Notes under the pieces: model-generated | What the model was told of the DNA's origin: nothing | Databases searched by the model: none | What the model saw: only the letters and a program-made list of their open reading frames with translations | Source of the DNA: Clostridiales bacterium | Lineage (GTDB): Bacteria > Actinomycetota > Coriobacteriia > Anaerosomatales > SLCP01 | Length of the DNA stretch: 64,000 bases | Assembly (NCBI GenBank): GCA_018333995.1 | Contig: JAGXSG010000016.1 | Location: 62,001-126,000 of the forward strand | Direction of reading: 5' to 3' | Made by a program: the position numbers and the translations under genes | Part shown: positions 1 to 9,266 of the stretch, piece after piece | Position numbering within the stretch: the stretch's first letter is position 1 | Layout of the letters: the number at the start of each line of letters is the position of its first letter

Positions 1-73
1 GCACTCGACGAGACATGCCCTCGACGCGTAGACTGCGGGAGTACCCGTACCAGTATCCGGAAAGGAGCGCGAC

Positions 74-448
74 ATGAGACGGACGCTGCTTGGGTGTGTG
101 CTTGCCGGAATGCTGTCCGGGACGCTCTTCCTCACTGGATGCGGACCCGCGACGCCAGAAGAGGGAGCGGAGTCTGGCGGCAGTGACACGATCGTCCGTA
201 TCGCCGACGAGCGCATTCTCGGACAATGGACGGGTGATGACGGAGTAGTTGAGTTCCGCACCGACGGCACGCTGGTGCTCGACGACGGATCCGAAGTGCC
301 GTTCGCGATGCCCAATCCGGACCGTATCGATGTCGAGTTCGCTGCGGGAACCCGCACATTCAACATTACATGGGACGGCGACGACCGCCACGGCGTACTG
401 GCTACCGACAGCACGACGACCACCCCCACTTGGTACGTCCGCAAGTAG
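74..448 (+). CDS. Small lipoprotein, unknown function
   Basis: A 124-residue exported lipoprotein. Residues 1-23 form a signal peptide (MRRTLL then a hydrophobic run) ending in the lipobox LTGC, so Cys23 should be lipid-modified and anchor the protein on the outer face of the membrane. The mature part has a W-x-G-x-x-G-x-V-x-F pattern followed by a DGT motif, like small lipocalin-type beta domains that start GxW...F..DGT; that resemblance is only suggestive. AAAGGAG lies 8 bases before the ATG. The next gene, also a lipoprotein, begins 15 bases downstream, so the two are probably co-transcribed. No specific family is recognised. Confidence 0.75.
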   Translation: MRRTLLGCVLAGMLSGTLFLTGCGPATPEEGAESGGSDTIVRIADERILGQWTGDDGVVEFRTDGTLVLDDGSEVPFAMPNPDRIDVEFAAGTRTFNITWDGDDRHGVLATDSTTTTPTWYVRK

Positions 449-462
449 CGGACCACCGGCGC

Positions 463-1578
463 ATGAACGGTCGCCTTCGCCGCATCTTCACCGTAGCGCT
501 TGCGGCCATCACCCTCACAACCACGGTGGCGTGCGGCCTCGACGGCGGGCACCTGTTGTCGGCAGGCGTCATCTACCCCTCCATCACGCCCGACATGACA
601 GCGGCGGGAACACGGGCCGTTTCACACACCTTCCGGTTCGAGGGCCGCGAACGGACGATCTCGGTAGCCGTCGCCGAGTCCCTCTACCAGGGAGCCCGGT
701 CATCCACCAAGAGTGCCGTGCGCTTTGGAGGATCTGGTTCCGGCGAGTGGATCGACGAGTACTACCCGGCATTCATCTGGGACACCGAACAAGATCCGTT
801 CTTCTCCGACCTTCTTGCGCCCCTGCGAGACATCCGCACGAGCGAGACACTCGATTTGGACCGGTACGCTGAACTCTTAGTGGCGTTCGTCCAATCGTTT
901 GAGTACCGGACTGGCCCTGATGAGCTCGAGCCCAAGTTTCCGGTCGAGACATTTGCCGATCGCTCGGGCGACTGCGATGACAAGGCGTTGTTGCTCGCCG
1001 GACTTCTCGCCCGCGAGGGCTACGATGTCGCAATCATGCTCTTCGAGCCTGAGCAGCACGTCGCCGTCGGAGTGCGCACGAAGGGTCCTTGTTACCGAGG
1101 AACCGGCTACGCGTTCATCGAAACCACCAGCCCCGGATACATCGGCATGGTGCCAAGTGAGCTCGACGGGGGCATCACGTTGGAGAGCGCGCCGCGAGTC
1201 ATCCCTATCGGTGAGGGCACCGTCGCGTACGAATCGGGACACGAGGTCGCCGCGATTCTCGCCCTGCTCGCTAACGCAGATGAGCGCATCACGGAACTCA
1301 GAGACGCCGTTTCGCGAGCTGACACGGAGATCGCAGCCGCTCGATCGCATGTCGACGCCGAGCAGGCGCGGCTGGAATCGCTCCGCGCTGGGGGCCGCCT
1401 TGACGAGCATGATGCGGGCGTCTCGGCATACAACAGCCTTGTTTCGGAGTTCAACGCCTCCGTCGAGACGCGCAACGCCATCGCGAATGACTTCAACCGC
1501 TGGGTCGAGATTCAGGCACTGATCGTCGATTCGGCCCATGACCGGCCAGCCGCGTATCGTGCCGCACGGTCGTTTTAA
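463..1578 (+). CDS. Lipoprotein with transglutaminase-like domain
   Basis: A 371-residue lipoprotein. The ATG at 463 is chosen because it is followed directly by a signal peptide ending in the lipobox TVAC (Cys24); the open frame extends further upstream but would bury the signal. The middle carries a transglutaminase/cysteine-protease-like core: SGDCDDKA with Cys171, EQHVAVGV with His199, and FIETT with Glu220, matching a Cys-His-Glu triad order. Residues from about 265 to the end are rich in Ala, Glu and Arg and look like a coiled coil. The domain suggests a surface cysteine protease or cross-linking enzyme, but the substrate cannot be told. It follows another lipoprotein gene at 15 bases. 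Confidence 0.75.
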   Translation: MNGRLRRIFTVALAAITLTTTVACGLDGGHLLSAGVIYPSITPDMTAAGTRAVSHTFRFEGRERTISVAVAESLYQGARSSTKSAVRFGGSGSGEWIDEYYPAFIWDTEQDPFFSDLLAPLRDIRTSETLDLDRYAELLVAFVQSFEYRTGPDELEPKFPVETFADRSGDCDDKALLLAGLLAREGYDVAIMLFEPEQHVAVGVRTKGPCYRGTGYAFIETTSPGYIGMVPSELDGGITLESAPRVIPIGEGTVAYESGHEVAAILALLANADERITELRDAVSRADTEIAAARSHVDAEQARLESLRAGGRLDEHDAGVSAYNSLVSEFNASVETRNAIANDFNRWVEIQALIVDSAHDRPAAYRAARSF

Positions 1579-1606
1579 GCCATGATGGCCGACGGCAAGG
1601 CGATGT

Positions 1607-1969
1607 CTACGCTGGCACCCTCGCGATGACGCGTTCGATTTGAGCGTGATGGTGTCTGATGATTTCTCGCGGCGTCCCCCACGCCGACGCGCTCGCCGCT
1701 AGCACTTCAATGGCACCTTCAAGACTCTGCCGAGTGGGAGCGCTGTAGTCTCCACCGGCCGACTTGAACGCGCCCCTGACCGCACTCACCACGCTCCTCC
1801 TGAGACCCTCTTCATCGATCGGCAGACCGAGATCACCCTTCGCTTGTACGAAAGTCTCTCTCTGCGCGGCCATAAAACACTCTACGAGAAGATCCCGTGC
1901 ACGCAGTGCGTCAAGTCCCTTGAGTTCAGCCTCACTGACGACCCATCGGTGGCACGTACGAGTGTCCAT
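1607..1969 (-). CDS. Conserved-looking small cytosolic protein, function unknown
   Basis: A 120-residue protein, predicted soluble and largely helical. The ATG at 1969 has a GGGGG stretch 7 bases upstream; the frame is open further upstream but that part has no sensible composition. The protein has the character of a conserved family (an LLVECFMAAQRETF helix near residue 30, an SAWGTPREIIRHHH segment near the C terminus), and the His-rich tail helix might bind a metal. I cannot assign a domain. It is convergent with the lipoprotein pair and lies downstream of the SDR gene on the same strand, about 150 bases away, so it could have its own promoter. Confidence 0.6.
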   Translation of the reverse strand: MDTRTCHRWVVSEAELKGLDALRARDLLVECFMAAQRETFVQAKGDLGLPIDEEGLRRSVVSAVRGAFKSAGGDYSAPTRQSLEGAIEVLAASASAWGTPREIIRHHHAQIERVIARVPA

Positions 1970-2119
1970 CGTCACACCCCCATCGCAACATGACGCGCTC
2001 CGGCGGCTCTCCCTCGCCCCCAGGTCGATAGTGTCAGGCGCGCCGTACCAAAGTGTGACCATCATACCCCTGGGGGCACTCCTTCTTCTGTGACGAATGA
2101 ACAACTGGGCAGGACGCGG

Positions 2120-2995
2120 TTATTGCGGGCAGGTAAGACACCCACACCCGGACAGCTCTCGCGATAGCTCCCAGAGACGGGCCTGCTCTTGCTCATCACG
2201 GCTGGCAGCCGACGAACGATGGTGACGGCCGTTGAAGAAGTAACCGCCTGTGACGCCCTCGACGTCCGGTGAGGCCGCGAGCCATATCACGGTTTCAGCG
2301 GCCTCCTGGACGCTTCTGGCCGTCAGGGGCGAGAGCGCTCCGATCACGCGGCCCCACGCGCCGTATCCGCGAACAGCGAGCCCGGTCCCCGTCATCCCCG
2401 GGTGCACCGCGTTACACGTGACCCCCATTGGCGCGAGTCTCCGCGCCTGCTCATAGCACCACATGATGCCTGCCAACTTCGAGTGCGCGTACGCCGCAAA
2501 CGGGTTCCATCCGTCACGGAGGGTGAGGTCATCAAACCGGATCCCGCGCCTGGCCGCGTAGTGCGCGTCGCTCGAGACGTGAACCACGCGAGATGGGGAA
2601 GACGCCCACATCAGCGGCTGCAGCACGCGCCAAAGCATGAAATGCGCAAGGTGATTGACTTGAAAAGTTAGCTCATTGCCATGCTCAGAGATGAGTCGCT
2701 GCGGATTGATCACCGCTGCGTTTAGCACGAGAATGTCGAGCCGGTCGTATCGGTGCACGTACTCATTTGCCGCGGCGCACACCGCGAACAGGTCGGTGAA
2801 GTCCGCGACGAGAACTTCCACCCGGTCCGTACCGGTCTGTTCGGCGATCAGATCCCTCGCGGCCTCACCACGCCGCTGGGTGCGCGCGTGCACCACGACG
2901 TCAGCGCCCATGCGCGCAAGCTCGCGCGCGGTGACAAAGCCGATACCGCTGGTCGCACCGGTTACAAGTGCCCGCTTGAACCGCAACCCGTCCAT
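2120..2995 (-). CDS. Short-chain dehydrogenase/reductase (SDR), retinol-dehydrogenase-like
   Basis: A 291-residue NAD(P)-dependent oxidoreductase. The cofactor motif TGATSGIG is at residues 12-19, NAA at 92-94, Asn114 in the active-site helix, Ser141/142, and the catalytic pair Tyr169-x-x-x-Lys173 in AYAHSK. HAR after the second strand suggests NADP preference. The pattern matches the retinol dehydrogenase/WW-oxidoreductase-like SDR group, whose members act on various alcohols, ketones or lipids; the substrate here is unknown. The C terminus ends in an unusual Cys-rich GCGCLTCPQ. GGAGAGG precedes the ATG. A good -10 (TATACT) lies on the minus strand at 3027-3032, so it is likely transcribed separately from typA upstream. 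Confidence 0.85.
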   Translation of the reverse strand: MDGLRFKRALVTGATSGIGFVTARELARMGADVVVHARTQRRGEAARDLIAEQTGTDRVEVLVADFTDLFAVCAAANEYVHRYDRLDILVLNAAVINPQRLISEHGNELTFQVNHLAHFMLWRVLQPLMWASSPSRVVHVSSDAHYAARRGIRFDDLTLRDGWNPFAAYAHSKLAGIMWCYEQARRLAPMGVTCNAVHPGMTGTGLAVRGYGAWGRVIGALSPLTARSVQEAAETVIWLAASPDVEGVTGGYFFNGRHHRSSAASRDEQEQARLWELSRELSGCGCLTCPQ

Positions 2996-3061
2996 CGACG
3001 CCTCTCCGTCGTGAACTACCCCCAGGAGTATACAGCGCGCTGGTGATTAATACTAGATAAT

Positions 3062-4903
3062 CTACCCTCGAGTGTCCGTATCCACCGCGCCCGTTCCGCT
3101 CTTCTCGCTCTTTTTGCGGTCGCTGGCGTCGAGAACCCGCTTTCGTAACCTGATTGAGCGAGGGGTGACCTCCACGAGCTCGTCGTCCTCGATGTACTCA
3201 AGCGCCTCTTCGAGTGTGAACCTCACCGGCGGCGCAAGGATGATTCCCATGTCCTTGGTCGAAGCGCGGATGTTGGTGAGCTGCTTGGCCTTGGAGACAT
3301 TGACGATGAGATCCCCGGCCTTTGCGTTTTCGCCAACGACCATCCCCGCATAACACTCGTCTCCCGGTGCGACAAAAAGCGTGCCGCGCTGCTGGAGCGA
3401 GTCGAGCGCGTACGCGGCCGCCCTGTCGGTCCCCATAGCGATGAGCGAACCGTTTTGACGTCCGCCGAGCTCCCCGCGGTACGGACCGTACGCGTTGAAG
3501 TGGTGGAAGAGCGTAGCCTCCCCGCGTGTCGCGTTAAGGATGCGAGTACGCAAGCCCATCACGCCACGCGACGGGATCGAGAACTCGAGGTGGACCTGGT
3601 TGTCACGCTGCACCATGTCGAGCATCTCTCCACCACGCGCGCCAAACGCTTCGATCACCTTGCCGGCGTACTCGCTGGGCACATCGACAACGGCAAGTTC
3701 ATAGGGCTCGAGCACGTCGCCGCCCTCACGCCGGTAGATGACCTGCGGACGGCCCACCTGGAACTCATAGCCCTCACGCCGCATCGTCTCCATGAGTACC
3801 GAAAGGTGCAGGACCCCTCGGCCGGCCACCTCTACCCCGGTTCGGTCCTCGACCTCCCGGATACGCATCGAGATGTTCGCCTCGGCCTCGCGCATGAGAC
3901 GCTCTTTGAGCTGGCGTCCGCCTACGATCTCGCCCTCACGTCCCACGAACGGACTCGTGTTCGCCGAGAAAACCACCGCCATTGTGGGATCTTCGACGTG
4001 AATCGGGCCGAGCGTAACCGGTGCCGTGCGGCATGTGAGCATGTCGCCGATATCGACCCCGTCAACACCTACCACCGCGACGATGTCGCCCGCATGCACG
4101 TCGGTCGCCTCGACCCGCCCGAGCGCTTCGAACGTGTACAGCTGCTTGGCGGTCGCCTCGTAGCGGCTCCCGTCGTTTTTGATGACAAGCACCCGATCGC
4201 CCGTGCGCATCGTGCCCGAGAAGATGCGACCGATTCCGATCCTGCCCACGTAATCCGAGTAGCCGATCGTGCACACCTGCATCGCTACCGGCCCGTCGAC
4301 ATCGACATCAGGGGCGGGGATGTGCTCAAGCACGGCATCAAGGAGCGGAGTCATATCGGTGCCGCCATCGTCCGGCTGAAAGCGCGCGTAACCCTCGGCA
4401 GCCGACGCGAACACCGTTGAGAAGTCGAGTTGCGCGTCATCAGCACCGAGCTCAACCATCAGATCGAACACGGCGTCGACCGCCTCGTGGGGACGAGCGC
4501 CGGGCCGGTCGATCTTGTTGATGACTACAAGCGGTGTCAGCCCGTGCTCAAGCGCTTTCCGAAGCACAAACCGCGTCTGCGGCATTGGGCCCTCGAAAGC
4601 GTCCACGATGAGCAGAACACCATCGGCCATCTTGAGGACACGCTCAACCTCGCCGCCGAAGTCAGCGTGTCCCGGAGTGTCGATGACGTTGATCTTCACA
4701 TCGCGCCAGCGGATCGAGATGTTCTTTGCGAGAATCGTAATGCCACGCTCACGCTCCTGGTCGCCACTATCAAGAACTCGCTCGACAACCTGCTGGTTCT
4801 CGCGGAACACCTCGGTGGTGTGCAAGAGCCTGTCGACCAACGTGGTCTTACCGTGGTCGACATGAGCGATGATCGCGATGTTGCGTATGTCCTCGGCGCG
4901 CAT
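3062..4903 (-). CDS. typA: Ribosome-associated GTPase TypA/BipA
   Basis: A 613-residue translational GTPase of the EF-G/LepA class that binds the ribosome and helps 50S assembly and growth under stress. The G1 motif AHVDHGKT is at residues 13-20, G3 DTPGHADFG near residue 78 and G4 NKIDR near 130, followed by EF-G-like domains II, III and V and the TypA-specific C-terminal part (GRQNGSLIAM, LTNIRAST). The start is placed at the ATG at 4903, which has GAAAGG about 10 bases upstream and gives the canonical MRAEDIRNIAIIAHVDHG start; the open frame reaches 4960. Full length for the family. Confidence 0.96.
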   Translation of the reverse strand: MRAEDIRNIAIIAHVDHGKTTLVDRLLHTTEVFRENQQVVERVLDSGDQERERGITILAKNISIRWRDVKINVIDTPGHADFGGEVERVLKMADGVLLIVDAFEGPMPQTRFVLRKALEHGLTPLVVINKIDRPGARPHEAVDAVFDLMVELGADDAQLDFSTVFASAAEGYARFQPDDGGTDMTPLLDAVLEHIPAPDVDVDGPVAMQVCTIGYSDYVGRIGIGRIFSGTMRTGDRVLVIKNDGSRYEATAKQLYTFEALGRVEATDVHAGDIVAVVGVDGVDIGDMLTCRTAPVTLGPIHVEDPTMAVVFSANTSPFVGREGEIVGGRQLKERLMREAEANISMRIREVEDRTGVEVAGRGVLHLSVLMETMRREGYEFQVGRPQVIYRREGGDVLEPYELAVVDVPSEYAGKVIEAFGARGGEMLDMVQRDNQVHLEFSIPSRGVMGLRTRILNATRGEATLFHHFNAYGPYRGELGGRQNGSLIAMGTDRAAAYALDSLQQRGTLFVAPGDECYAGMVVGENAKAGDLIVNVSKAKQLTNIRASTKDMGIILAPPVRFTLEEALEYIEDDELVEVTPRSIRLRKRVLDASDRKKSEKSGTGAVDTDTRG

Positions 4904-5060
4904 GACATGAAGCCTTTCGAAGAGTGGGTACCCGATATGCGAACCGACGATCACGGGCACCCGGGACAGCGGATAAGGGTAGCACGCCTAGCGGCGGAGT
5001 GACGAACCCGATCGGCCGTAGTCATAGTCCAATATGCGCACGCGGTCGCTGAAACGGTCA

Positions 5061-5090
5061 TTGTACGTGAGCGTACCGTTCGTGTAGACT
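5061..5090 (+). promoter_or_regulatory. Candidate sigma-70-type promoter of rubrerythrin
   Basis: TTGTAC at 5061-5066 and TAGACT at 5085-5090 are separated by 18 bases, 38 bases before the rubrerythrin ATG. This is a plausible vegetative promoter seen by eye only. Confidence 0.45.
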
Positions 5091-5128
5091 TTCAAATCGT
5101 AATGGTTCCGAACAATGGAGGATGACGA

Positions 5129-5701
5129 ATGAGCATCAGGGGCACCCGTACTGAGCAGAACCTGCTGAAGTCGTTCGCAGGTGAGTCCCAGGCGCGCAAC
5201 CGCTACACCTTCTACGCGTCGATCGCGAAGCAGGAGGGCTACGAGCAAATTGCCGCGCTCTTCCTCGAGACCGCCGAGAACGAGAAGGAGCATGCGAAGG
5301 TCTTCTACAAGTACCTTGAAGGCGGCGAGGTCGAGATCACCGCGGCGTATCCCGCGGGCACGCTCGGAAGTACCGCGGAAAACCTGCTCCACGCCGCCGA
5401 TGGCGAGAAGATGGAGTGGGGAACTCTCTACCCGGACTTCGCGGCCACAGCCGATGCGGAGGGTTTCCCCGAGATAGCCGAGTCGTTCAGGGAGATCGCC
5501 GAAGTCGAGGAGTTCCACGAGTCCCGCTACCGTACACTCCTGGCAAACGTCGAGGGAGGCACAGTGTTTATGCGTGCAGAGACCGTCAAGTGGCACTGTC
5601 GCAACTGCGGCTACGTCCACGAGGGTCCCGAGGCGCCCGAGCTCTGTCCCGCATGCGCGCACCCGCGCGCGCACTACGAGATCCTCGCCGAGAACTACTA
5701 G
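5129..5701 (+). CDS. rbr: Rubrerythrin
   Basis: A 190-residue rubrerythrin, a cytosolic non-haem di-iron peroxidase that removes hydrogen peroxide in anaerobes using electrons from rubredoxin or NADH-linked reductases. The ferritin-like four-helix part has the expected di-iron ligands: Glu19 in FAGES, Glu52 and His55 in ENEKEH, and Glu/His in EVEEFHE (125-131). The C-terminal rubredoxin-like domain has Cys157-x2-Cys160 and Cys173-x2-Cys176. A strong GGAGG precedes the ATG at 5129. It is a single-gene unit with its own promoter and a 15-bp hairpin after the stop. Confidence 0.97.
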   Translation: MSIRGTRTEQNLLKSFAGESQARNRYTFYASIAKQEGYEQIAALFLETAENEKEHAKVFYKYLEGGEVEITAAYPAGTLGSTAENLLHAADGEKMEWGTLYPDFAATADAEGFPEIAESFREIAEVEEFHESRYRTLLANVEGGTVFMRAETVKWHCRNCGYVHEGPEAPELCPACAHPRAHYEILAENY

Positions 5702-5723
5702 GCGCTGGACCCGCACCGTTCAA

Positions 5724-5760
5724 TGAAGGAGGGGTCCGCGCGGAACGGACCCCTCCTTCA
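5724..5760. terminator. Perfect 15-bp hairpin between convergent genes
   Basis: TGAAGGAGGGGTCCG (5724-5738) is perfectly complementary to 5746-5760 with a 7-base loop. It lies between the convergent rubrerythrin and aldo-keto reductase genes and can serve both strands. No T-tract follows on the plus strand, so it is a terminator-like stem rather than a textbook intrinsic terminator. Confidence 0.7.
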
Positions 5761-5791
5761 ACGGTGTCGAATCACGTTCGCGGCTTTTCGC

Positions 5792-6628
5792 TCAGCTCCT
5801 CGCAAACTCGTCCGGATGCGTCCCCGAGCGGCCGTCCTCTCCGCGATCAAGCACGTCGATCGCGGCTTTCTCGGTGTCTGAGAGGGCAAAGCTGAACACA
5901 TCGGCGTTCTCCCGGATACGCGACGGCGTCACCGACTTGGGAATCGCGATCCCACCGTTTTGGAGCACCCAGCGGATAGCGACCTGCGCTGGGGTCACGG
6001 AGTGCCTGGCGGCTATGTCGAGCAACACGGGGTCGTCGAGCAAGCGACCGCGAGCGATCGGCGCCCACGCCTCGAGCGCGATACCATCACGCCGCAGCCG
6101 GTCGCGGAGCGCCGGTTGCTGGAGATACGGGTGGTGCTCGACCTGATCGACCATCGGCGCGATCTCGGCCACCTGGGCAAGCCCGTCCAGGTGAGAACCG
6201 AGGAAGTTGCACACACCGATAGCTCGTGCCTTGCCTGACTCGAAAGCCCGCTCCATCCCTCGCCATGTGGAAGCGTAGAGTCGGCTGATCGGCCAGTGCA
6301 CGAGGTAGAGGTCTACATAGTCGAGTCCGAGCCGCCCAAGCGAGCGCTCGAGCGCGGTGAGCACACCCTGCTCGCCTTGCTCATCGTTCCAGCACTTCGT
6401 TGCGATGAAGACCTCGCCGCGGGCGATACCGCTGTCGCGAAGTGCTCGTCCCACCTCGGCCTCGTTGCCGTAAAGCGACGCTGTGTCGATGCTGCGATAC
6501 CCCACATCGAGCGCCTCTCGCACAGACGTGTACGCCTCATCGCCGCGAATCTTAAACGTCCCAAAACCAAGAACCGGCATCTCCACACCGTTTGCCAGCG
6601 TGACCGTAGTGTCGATCGAAAGCTCCAT
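5792..6628 (-). CDS. Aldo/keto reductase
   Basis: A 278-residue NADPH-dependent aldo-keto reductase (AKR5-like, related to 2,5-diketo-gluconate reductases and YvgN-type methylglyoxal reductases). The catalytic tetrad is complete: Asp48, Tyr53 (DTASLYGNE), Lys78 (IATKCWN) and His111 (LVHWP). The cofactor-binding C-terminal segment contains [13 protein letters not shown]. The ATG at 6628 is chosen because GAGGAGG is just upstream and it gives the family's typical N terminus; the frame is open for another 49 codons. The gene is divergent from ogt, with an 18-bp palindrome between them. Its natural substrate is unknown, though reactive aldehydes fit the neighbouring repair gene. Confidence 0.92.
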   Translation of the reverse strand: MELSIDTTVTLANGVEMPVLGFGTFKIRGDEAYTSVREALDVGYRSIDTASLYGNEAEVGRALRDSGIARGEVFIATKCWNDEQGEQGVLTALERSLGRLGLDYVDLYLVHWPISRLYASTWRGMERAFESGKARAIGVCNFLGSHLDGLAQVAEIAPMVDQVEHHPYLQQPALRDRLRRDGIALEAWAPIARGRLLDDPVLLDIAARHSVTPAQVAIRWVLQNGGIAIPKSVTPSRIRENADVFSFALSDTEKAAIDVLDRGEDGRSGTHPDEFARS

Positions 6629-6661
6629 CGGCCGACCACCTCCTCGCCTCTCTATTCCCGA

Positions 6662-6679
6662 ACCGTGCACGTGCACGGT
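6662..6679. promoter_or_regulatory. 18-bp perfect palindrome in the divergent AKR/ogt promoter region
   Basis: ACCGTGCACGTGCACGGT is a perfect inverted repeat of 9-base half-sites. It sits in the 90-base gap between the aldo-keto reductase (minus) and ogt (plus), near where the -35 region of either gene would be expected. It looks like an operator for a dimeric regulator shared by both genes; the regulator is unknown. Confidence 0.55.
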
Positions 6680-6718
6680 ACTCTTCGTACAGAATCGCAC
6701 CGCGACCAAGGAGCGCGC

Positions 6719-7237
6719 ATGCCCCCCACCGACGAACGGATCCGTTACGCCACCACCCGCACGACGCTCGGCCAACTACTCGTCGCCTGCAGCGACGCAG
6801 GCATCTGCGCGGTCTCGCTCGGGAACAACGATGCCGAGCTCCTCGCCGGACTCAAGAGCCGGTTCCCACGCGCACAGATCGAACCGGCCAACTCTGCAAT
6901 GGAGTTCCCGGTCGAGGCGATCGCGACAATCGTCGAGGAACCCGCCTCGGCACGTCCGGATACGCTGTCGCTTGACATGCGCGGGACTCCATTCCAGCTC
7001 TCTGTGTGGAGCGCGCTCACCGAAATAGAGCCCGGAACGACCATCACGTACGGCGAACTCGCGCGGCGCGTGGGGCGCCCAACTGCGGTCCGTGCCGTCG
7101 CGCGAGCGTGTGGCGCGAATCCTGTCGGCGTTCTCGTCCCGTGCCACCGCGTGATCGGCGCTGACGGCTCACTCACCGGATACGCCTCTGGGGTGGAGCG
7201 CAAAGCCGCTCTGCTCGAACGCGAAGGTGTTCGGTAG
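6719..7237 (+). CDS. ogt: Methylated-DNA--protein-cysteine S-methyltransferase
   Basis: A 172-residue O6-alkylguanine-DNA alkyltransferase. It transfers the alkyl group from O6-methylguanine to its own cysteine in a suicide reaction. The active-site motif PCHRVIG is intact with Cys142. The DNA-binding helix contains [25 protein letters not shown], including the arginine finger and the helix-turn-helix of the family, followed by [19 protein letters not shown]. The ATG at 6719 follows AAGGAG; the frame is open upstream across the divergent gene but that part is antisense. N-terminal half is short and typical for Ogt rather than Ada. Confidence 0.95.
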   Translation: MPPTDERIRYATTRTTLGQLLVACSDAGICAVSLGNNDAELLAGLKSRFPRAQIEPANSAMEFPVEAIATIVEEPASARPDTLSLDMRGTPFQLSVWSALTEIEPGTTITYGELARRVGRPTAVRAVARACGANPVGVLVPCHRVIGADGSLTGYASGVERKAALLEREGVR

Positions 7238-7279
7238 CCCTCAAAGCCGCCCCTTCGCGGCACTGCGCGGTGCCCATGC

Positions 7280-9187
7280 CTACCCGTCCGCGCGCTCAAC
7301 CGGACACGCGAGCAGCGCACGCAGTTCCGCAAGTGACTCATCGCTGCCAAGCGCGAACAGCTCGTCTTTGGCGTCGATGATCGTCCTCCCGGTGGGAACG
7401 AAGACCCGCTCTCCTCGTTTCAACATGACGACGAGCGGCTTGCTCGGTCCGCCAAGATCGAGTAAGCGTGCGCCCACCCCCGGTGAGCAGTCTTCGACGA
7501 TGAGCCGCTCGACGGTGATGCCTATATCTTCGGGCGTACGCACGTCGATGGGAAATGCCTGGCCTGTGAGGAGATCGACCGCCTGGTCGGCCGCGTCGAC
7601 AAACGGCAGCAGCACGAGGTCGGCGCCGGAGGCCTTGAGTTTCTCGGCTTCCGCGTCTGAATGCGCTGTCAGCGCGACCTTGCCCTGGTAGCCGTGCACT
7701 CGGAGCGCGTGCAGGAGCGACAGGTTGACGTCCATGACAGGCGTTGTGCTCACGATCCAGCGTGCCTGCCCAAGCGGCAGTGTCCCGGTAAGCTCAGGGT
7801 CGTCCGCATCCCCGTACTGGGTCGGCACTCCACGACTGCGCGCCTCGCGTATCGCCGCAGGGTCGAAGTCCACGCCGAGGACGTGCAGCCCGCGCCCCAG
7901 GAGGCCATCGGCGACTCGCGATCCAAACCTGCCAAGACCGAACACGATCGCATCGACGCGTGCGGGTCCGATGTCGCCCTCCTCGGCGGCGATCTCACGA
8001 AACGGCCGCTGCCGTTCGAAAAACCGCAGCGGCCTCTCGAACCGGTCGTAGATCGAGTGAGAGTACAAGATGAGGTAGGTGGAAAGCGCGATTGTGATTA
8101 TGCCTACCACCGTGATCAGGCCGAGCGTCTCGGAGCCGATGTGACCGAGTGAGACGCCGAGCGCCGCTAAAATGAGTGAGAACTCACTGATCTGCGCGAC
8201 GGTCAACCCGGCAAGGAAGCCGGTGCGGCGTCGATACCCCATGAAGCCCATGATGCCCACCACGATAAGCGGGTTTCCAACGAGCACAAACACCGAAAGC
8301 ACGAGCGCCGGAACGATCTGATCGCCGATGGTCGTGACGTCCAGCTTGCTTCCCAGGTCGATAAAGAAGAACAGCAGGAGGAAGTCGCGAACGCTCGTCA
8401 AACGAGAAGCGATCGCCTCGCGAAACTTGGTAGACGCGAGCGAGAACCCCGCAAGGAACGCCCCAACCTCCTTACTGAAACCAAGACCGTCCCCGAGCGC
8501 GGCGAGCGAAATCGCCCACGCTATCGCCGTCATCACGAGCAGCTCCGGAGAGCGCGCGACCCGCTCGAGAACCCGGGGGATGACAAAGCGCATGAGAACC
8601 ATGATGAGTGCGACAAACGCCGCGCCCGTTAGAAGCACCCTCAGCAGCACAGATGGCAACGCGACGCCGTCGTCACCGCCAAAGGCGGAAAGCACGATCA
8701 TGACGATCACGACGACTATGTCTTGCACGATCAAGAACCCGACCGCGATGCGTCCGTGCAGCGAATCGATCTCGCGTTTGTCCGACAACAATTTGACGAT
8801 GATGATCGTGCTAGAAAAGGTGAGGGCGACGGCGATGTAGATCGCCGCGGTGGTTCCATAGCCAAGCATGAGCGCGATGACGAACCCGACACCTGACGTG
8901 AACGCCACCTGGCCCAGACCAGTCGCAAGCGCAACCGGGCCGACGCTCGAGATGAGTCCAATATCGAGCTTCAAGCCCACGACAAACAGCAGAATCGCAA
9001 TGCCGATGCTTGCGAACAGCTCGATTTGGCTGGTGGCCGTCACCCAGCCGAGCACTGCGGGACCCACAAAGATGCCTGCCGCGATGTAGGAGATGATGAG
9101 CGGCTGGCGCAGGGCGGTTCCTATCGCCCCAAACACGCCGGCGATTGCAAGCGTCGCAGCTATCTCGTAATAGACACTCGCGAACAA
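7280..9187 (-). CDS. Kef-type (CPA2) cation/proton antiporter with TrkA-N and TrkA-C domains
   Basis: A 635-residue monovalent cation:proton antiporter-2 family membrane protein. About twelve hydrophobic segments cover residues 5-390 (LIISYIAAGIFVGP, and FSKEVGAFLAGFSLA, typical of Kef/CPA2). Then follows a Rossmann TrkA-N domain with FGLGRFGSRVADGL and an acidic strand end (VLGVDFD), and a TrkA-C regulatory domain at the C terminus. Such proteins move K+ or Na+ against protons under nucleotide control. The likely start is the TTG at 9187: AGGGGAG lies 7 bases upstream and the signal-like hydrophobic N terminus begins there. An ATG at 9223 in frame has no good ribosome site. It lies 79 bases downstream of a TetR gene on the same strand. 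Confidence 0.88.
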   Translation of the reverse strand: MFASVYYEIAATLAIAGVFGAIGTALRQPLIISYIAAGIFVGPAVLGWVTATSQIELFASIGIAILLFVVGLKLDIGLISSVGPVALATGLGQVAFTSGVGFVIALMLGYGTTAAIYIAVALTFSSTIIIVKLLSDKREIDSLHGRIAVGFLIVQDIVVVIVMIVLSAFGGDDGVALPSVLLRVLLTGAAFVALIMVLMRFVIPRVLERVARSPELLVMTAIAWAISLAALGDGLGFSKEVGAFLAGFSLASTKFREAIASRLTSVRDFLLLFFFIDLGSKLDVTTIGDQIVPALVLSVFVLVGNPLIVVGIMGFMGYRRRTGFLAGLTVAQISEFSLILAALGVSLGHIGSETLGLITVVGIITIALSTYLILYSHSIYDRFERPLRFFERQRPFREIAAEEGDIGPARVDAIVFGLGRFGSRVADGLLGRGLHVLGVDFDPAAIREARSRGVPTQYGDADDPELTGTLPLGQARWIVSTTPVMDVNLSLLHALRVHGYQGKVALTAHSDAEAEKLKASGADLVLLPFVDAADQAVDLLTGQAFPIDVRTPEDIGITVERLIVEDCSPGVGARLLDLGGPSKPLVVMLKRGERVFVPTGRTIIDAKDELFALGSDESLAELRALLACPVERADG

Positions 9188-9266
9188 GCAGGAACTCCCC
9201 TGGATCGAAGGCGTCGGATCCATTGTACGCCAACCCGGCTTCGCGTCCCGCCGCCGCGCGGGATAC

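Noticed and set aside
3455-4420. Long plus-strand open frame opposite typA
   Set aside because: It is a shadow of typA codons; no ribosome site or recognisable product.
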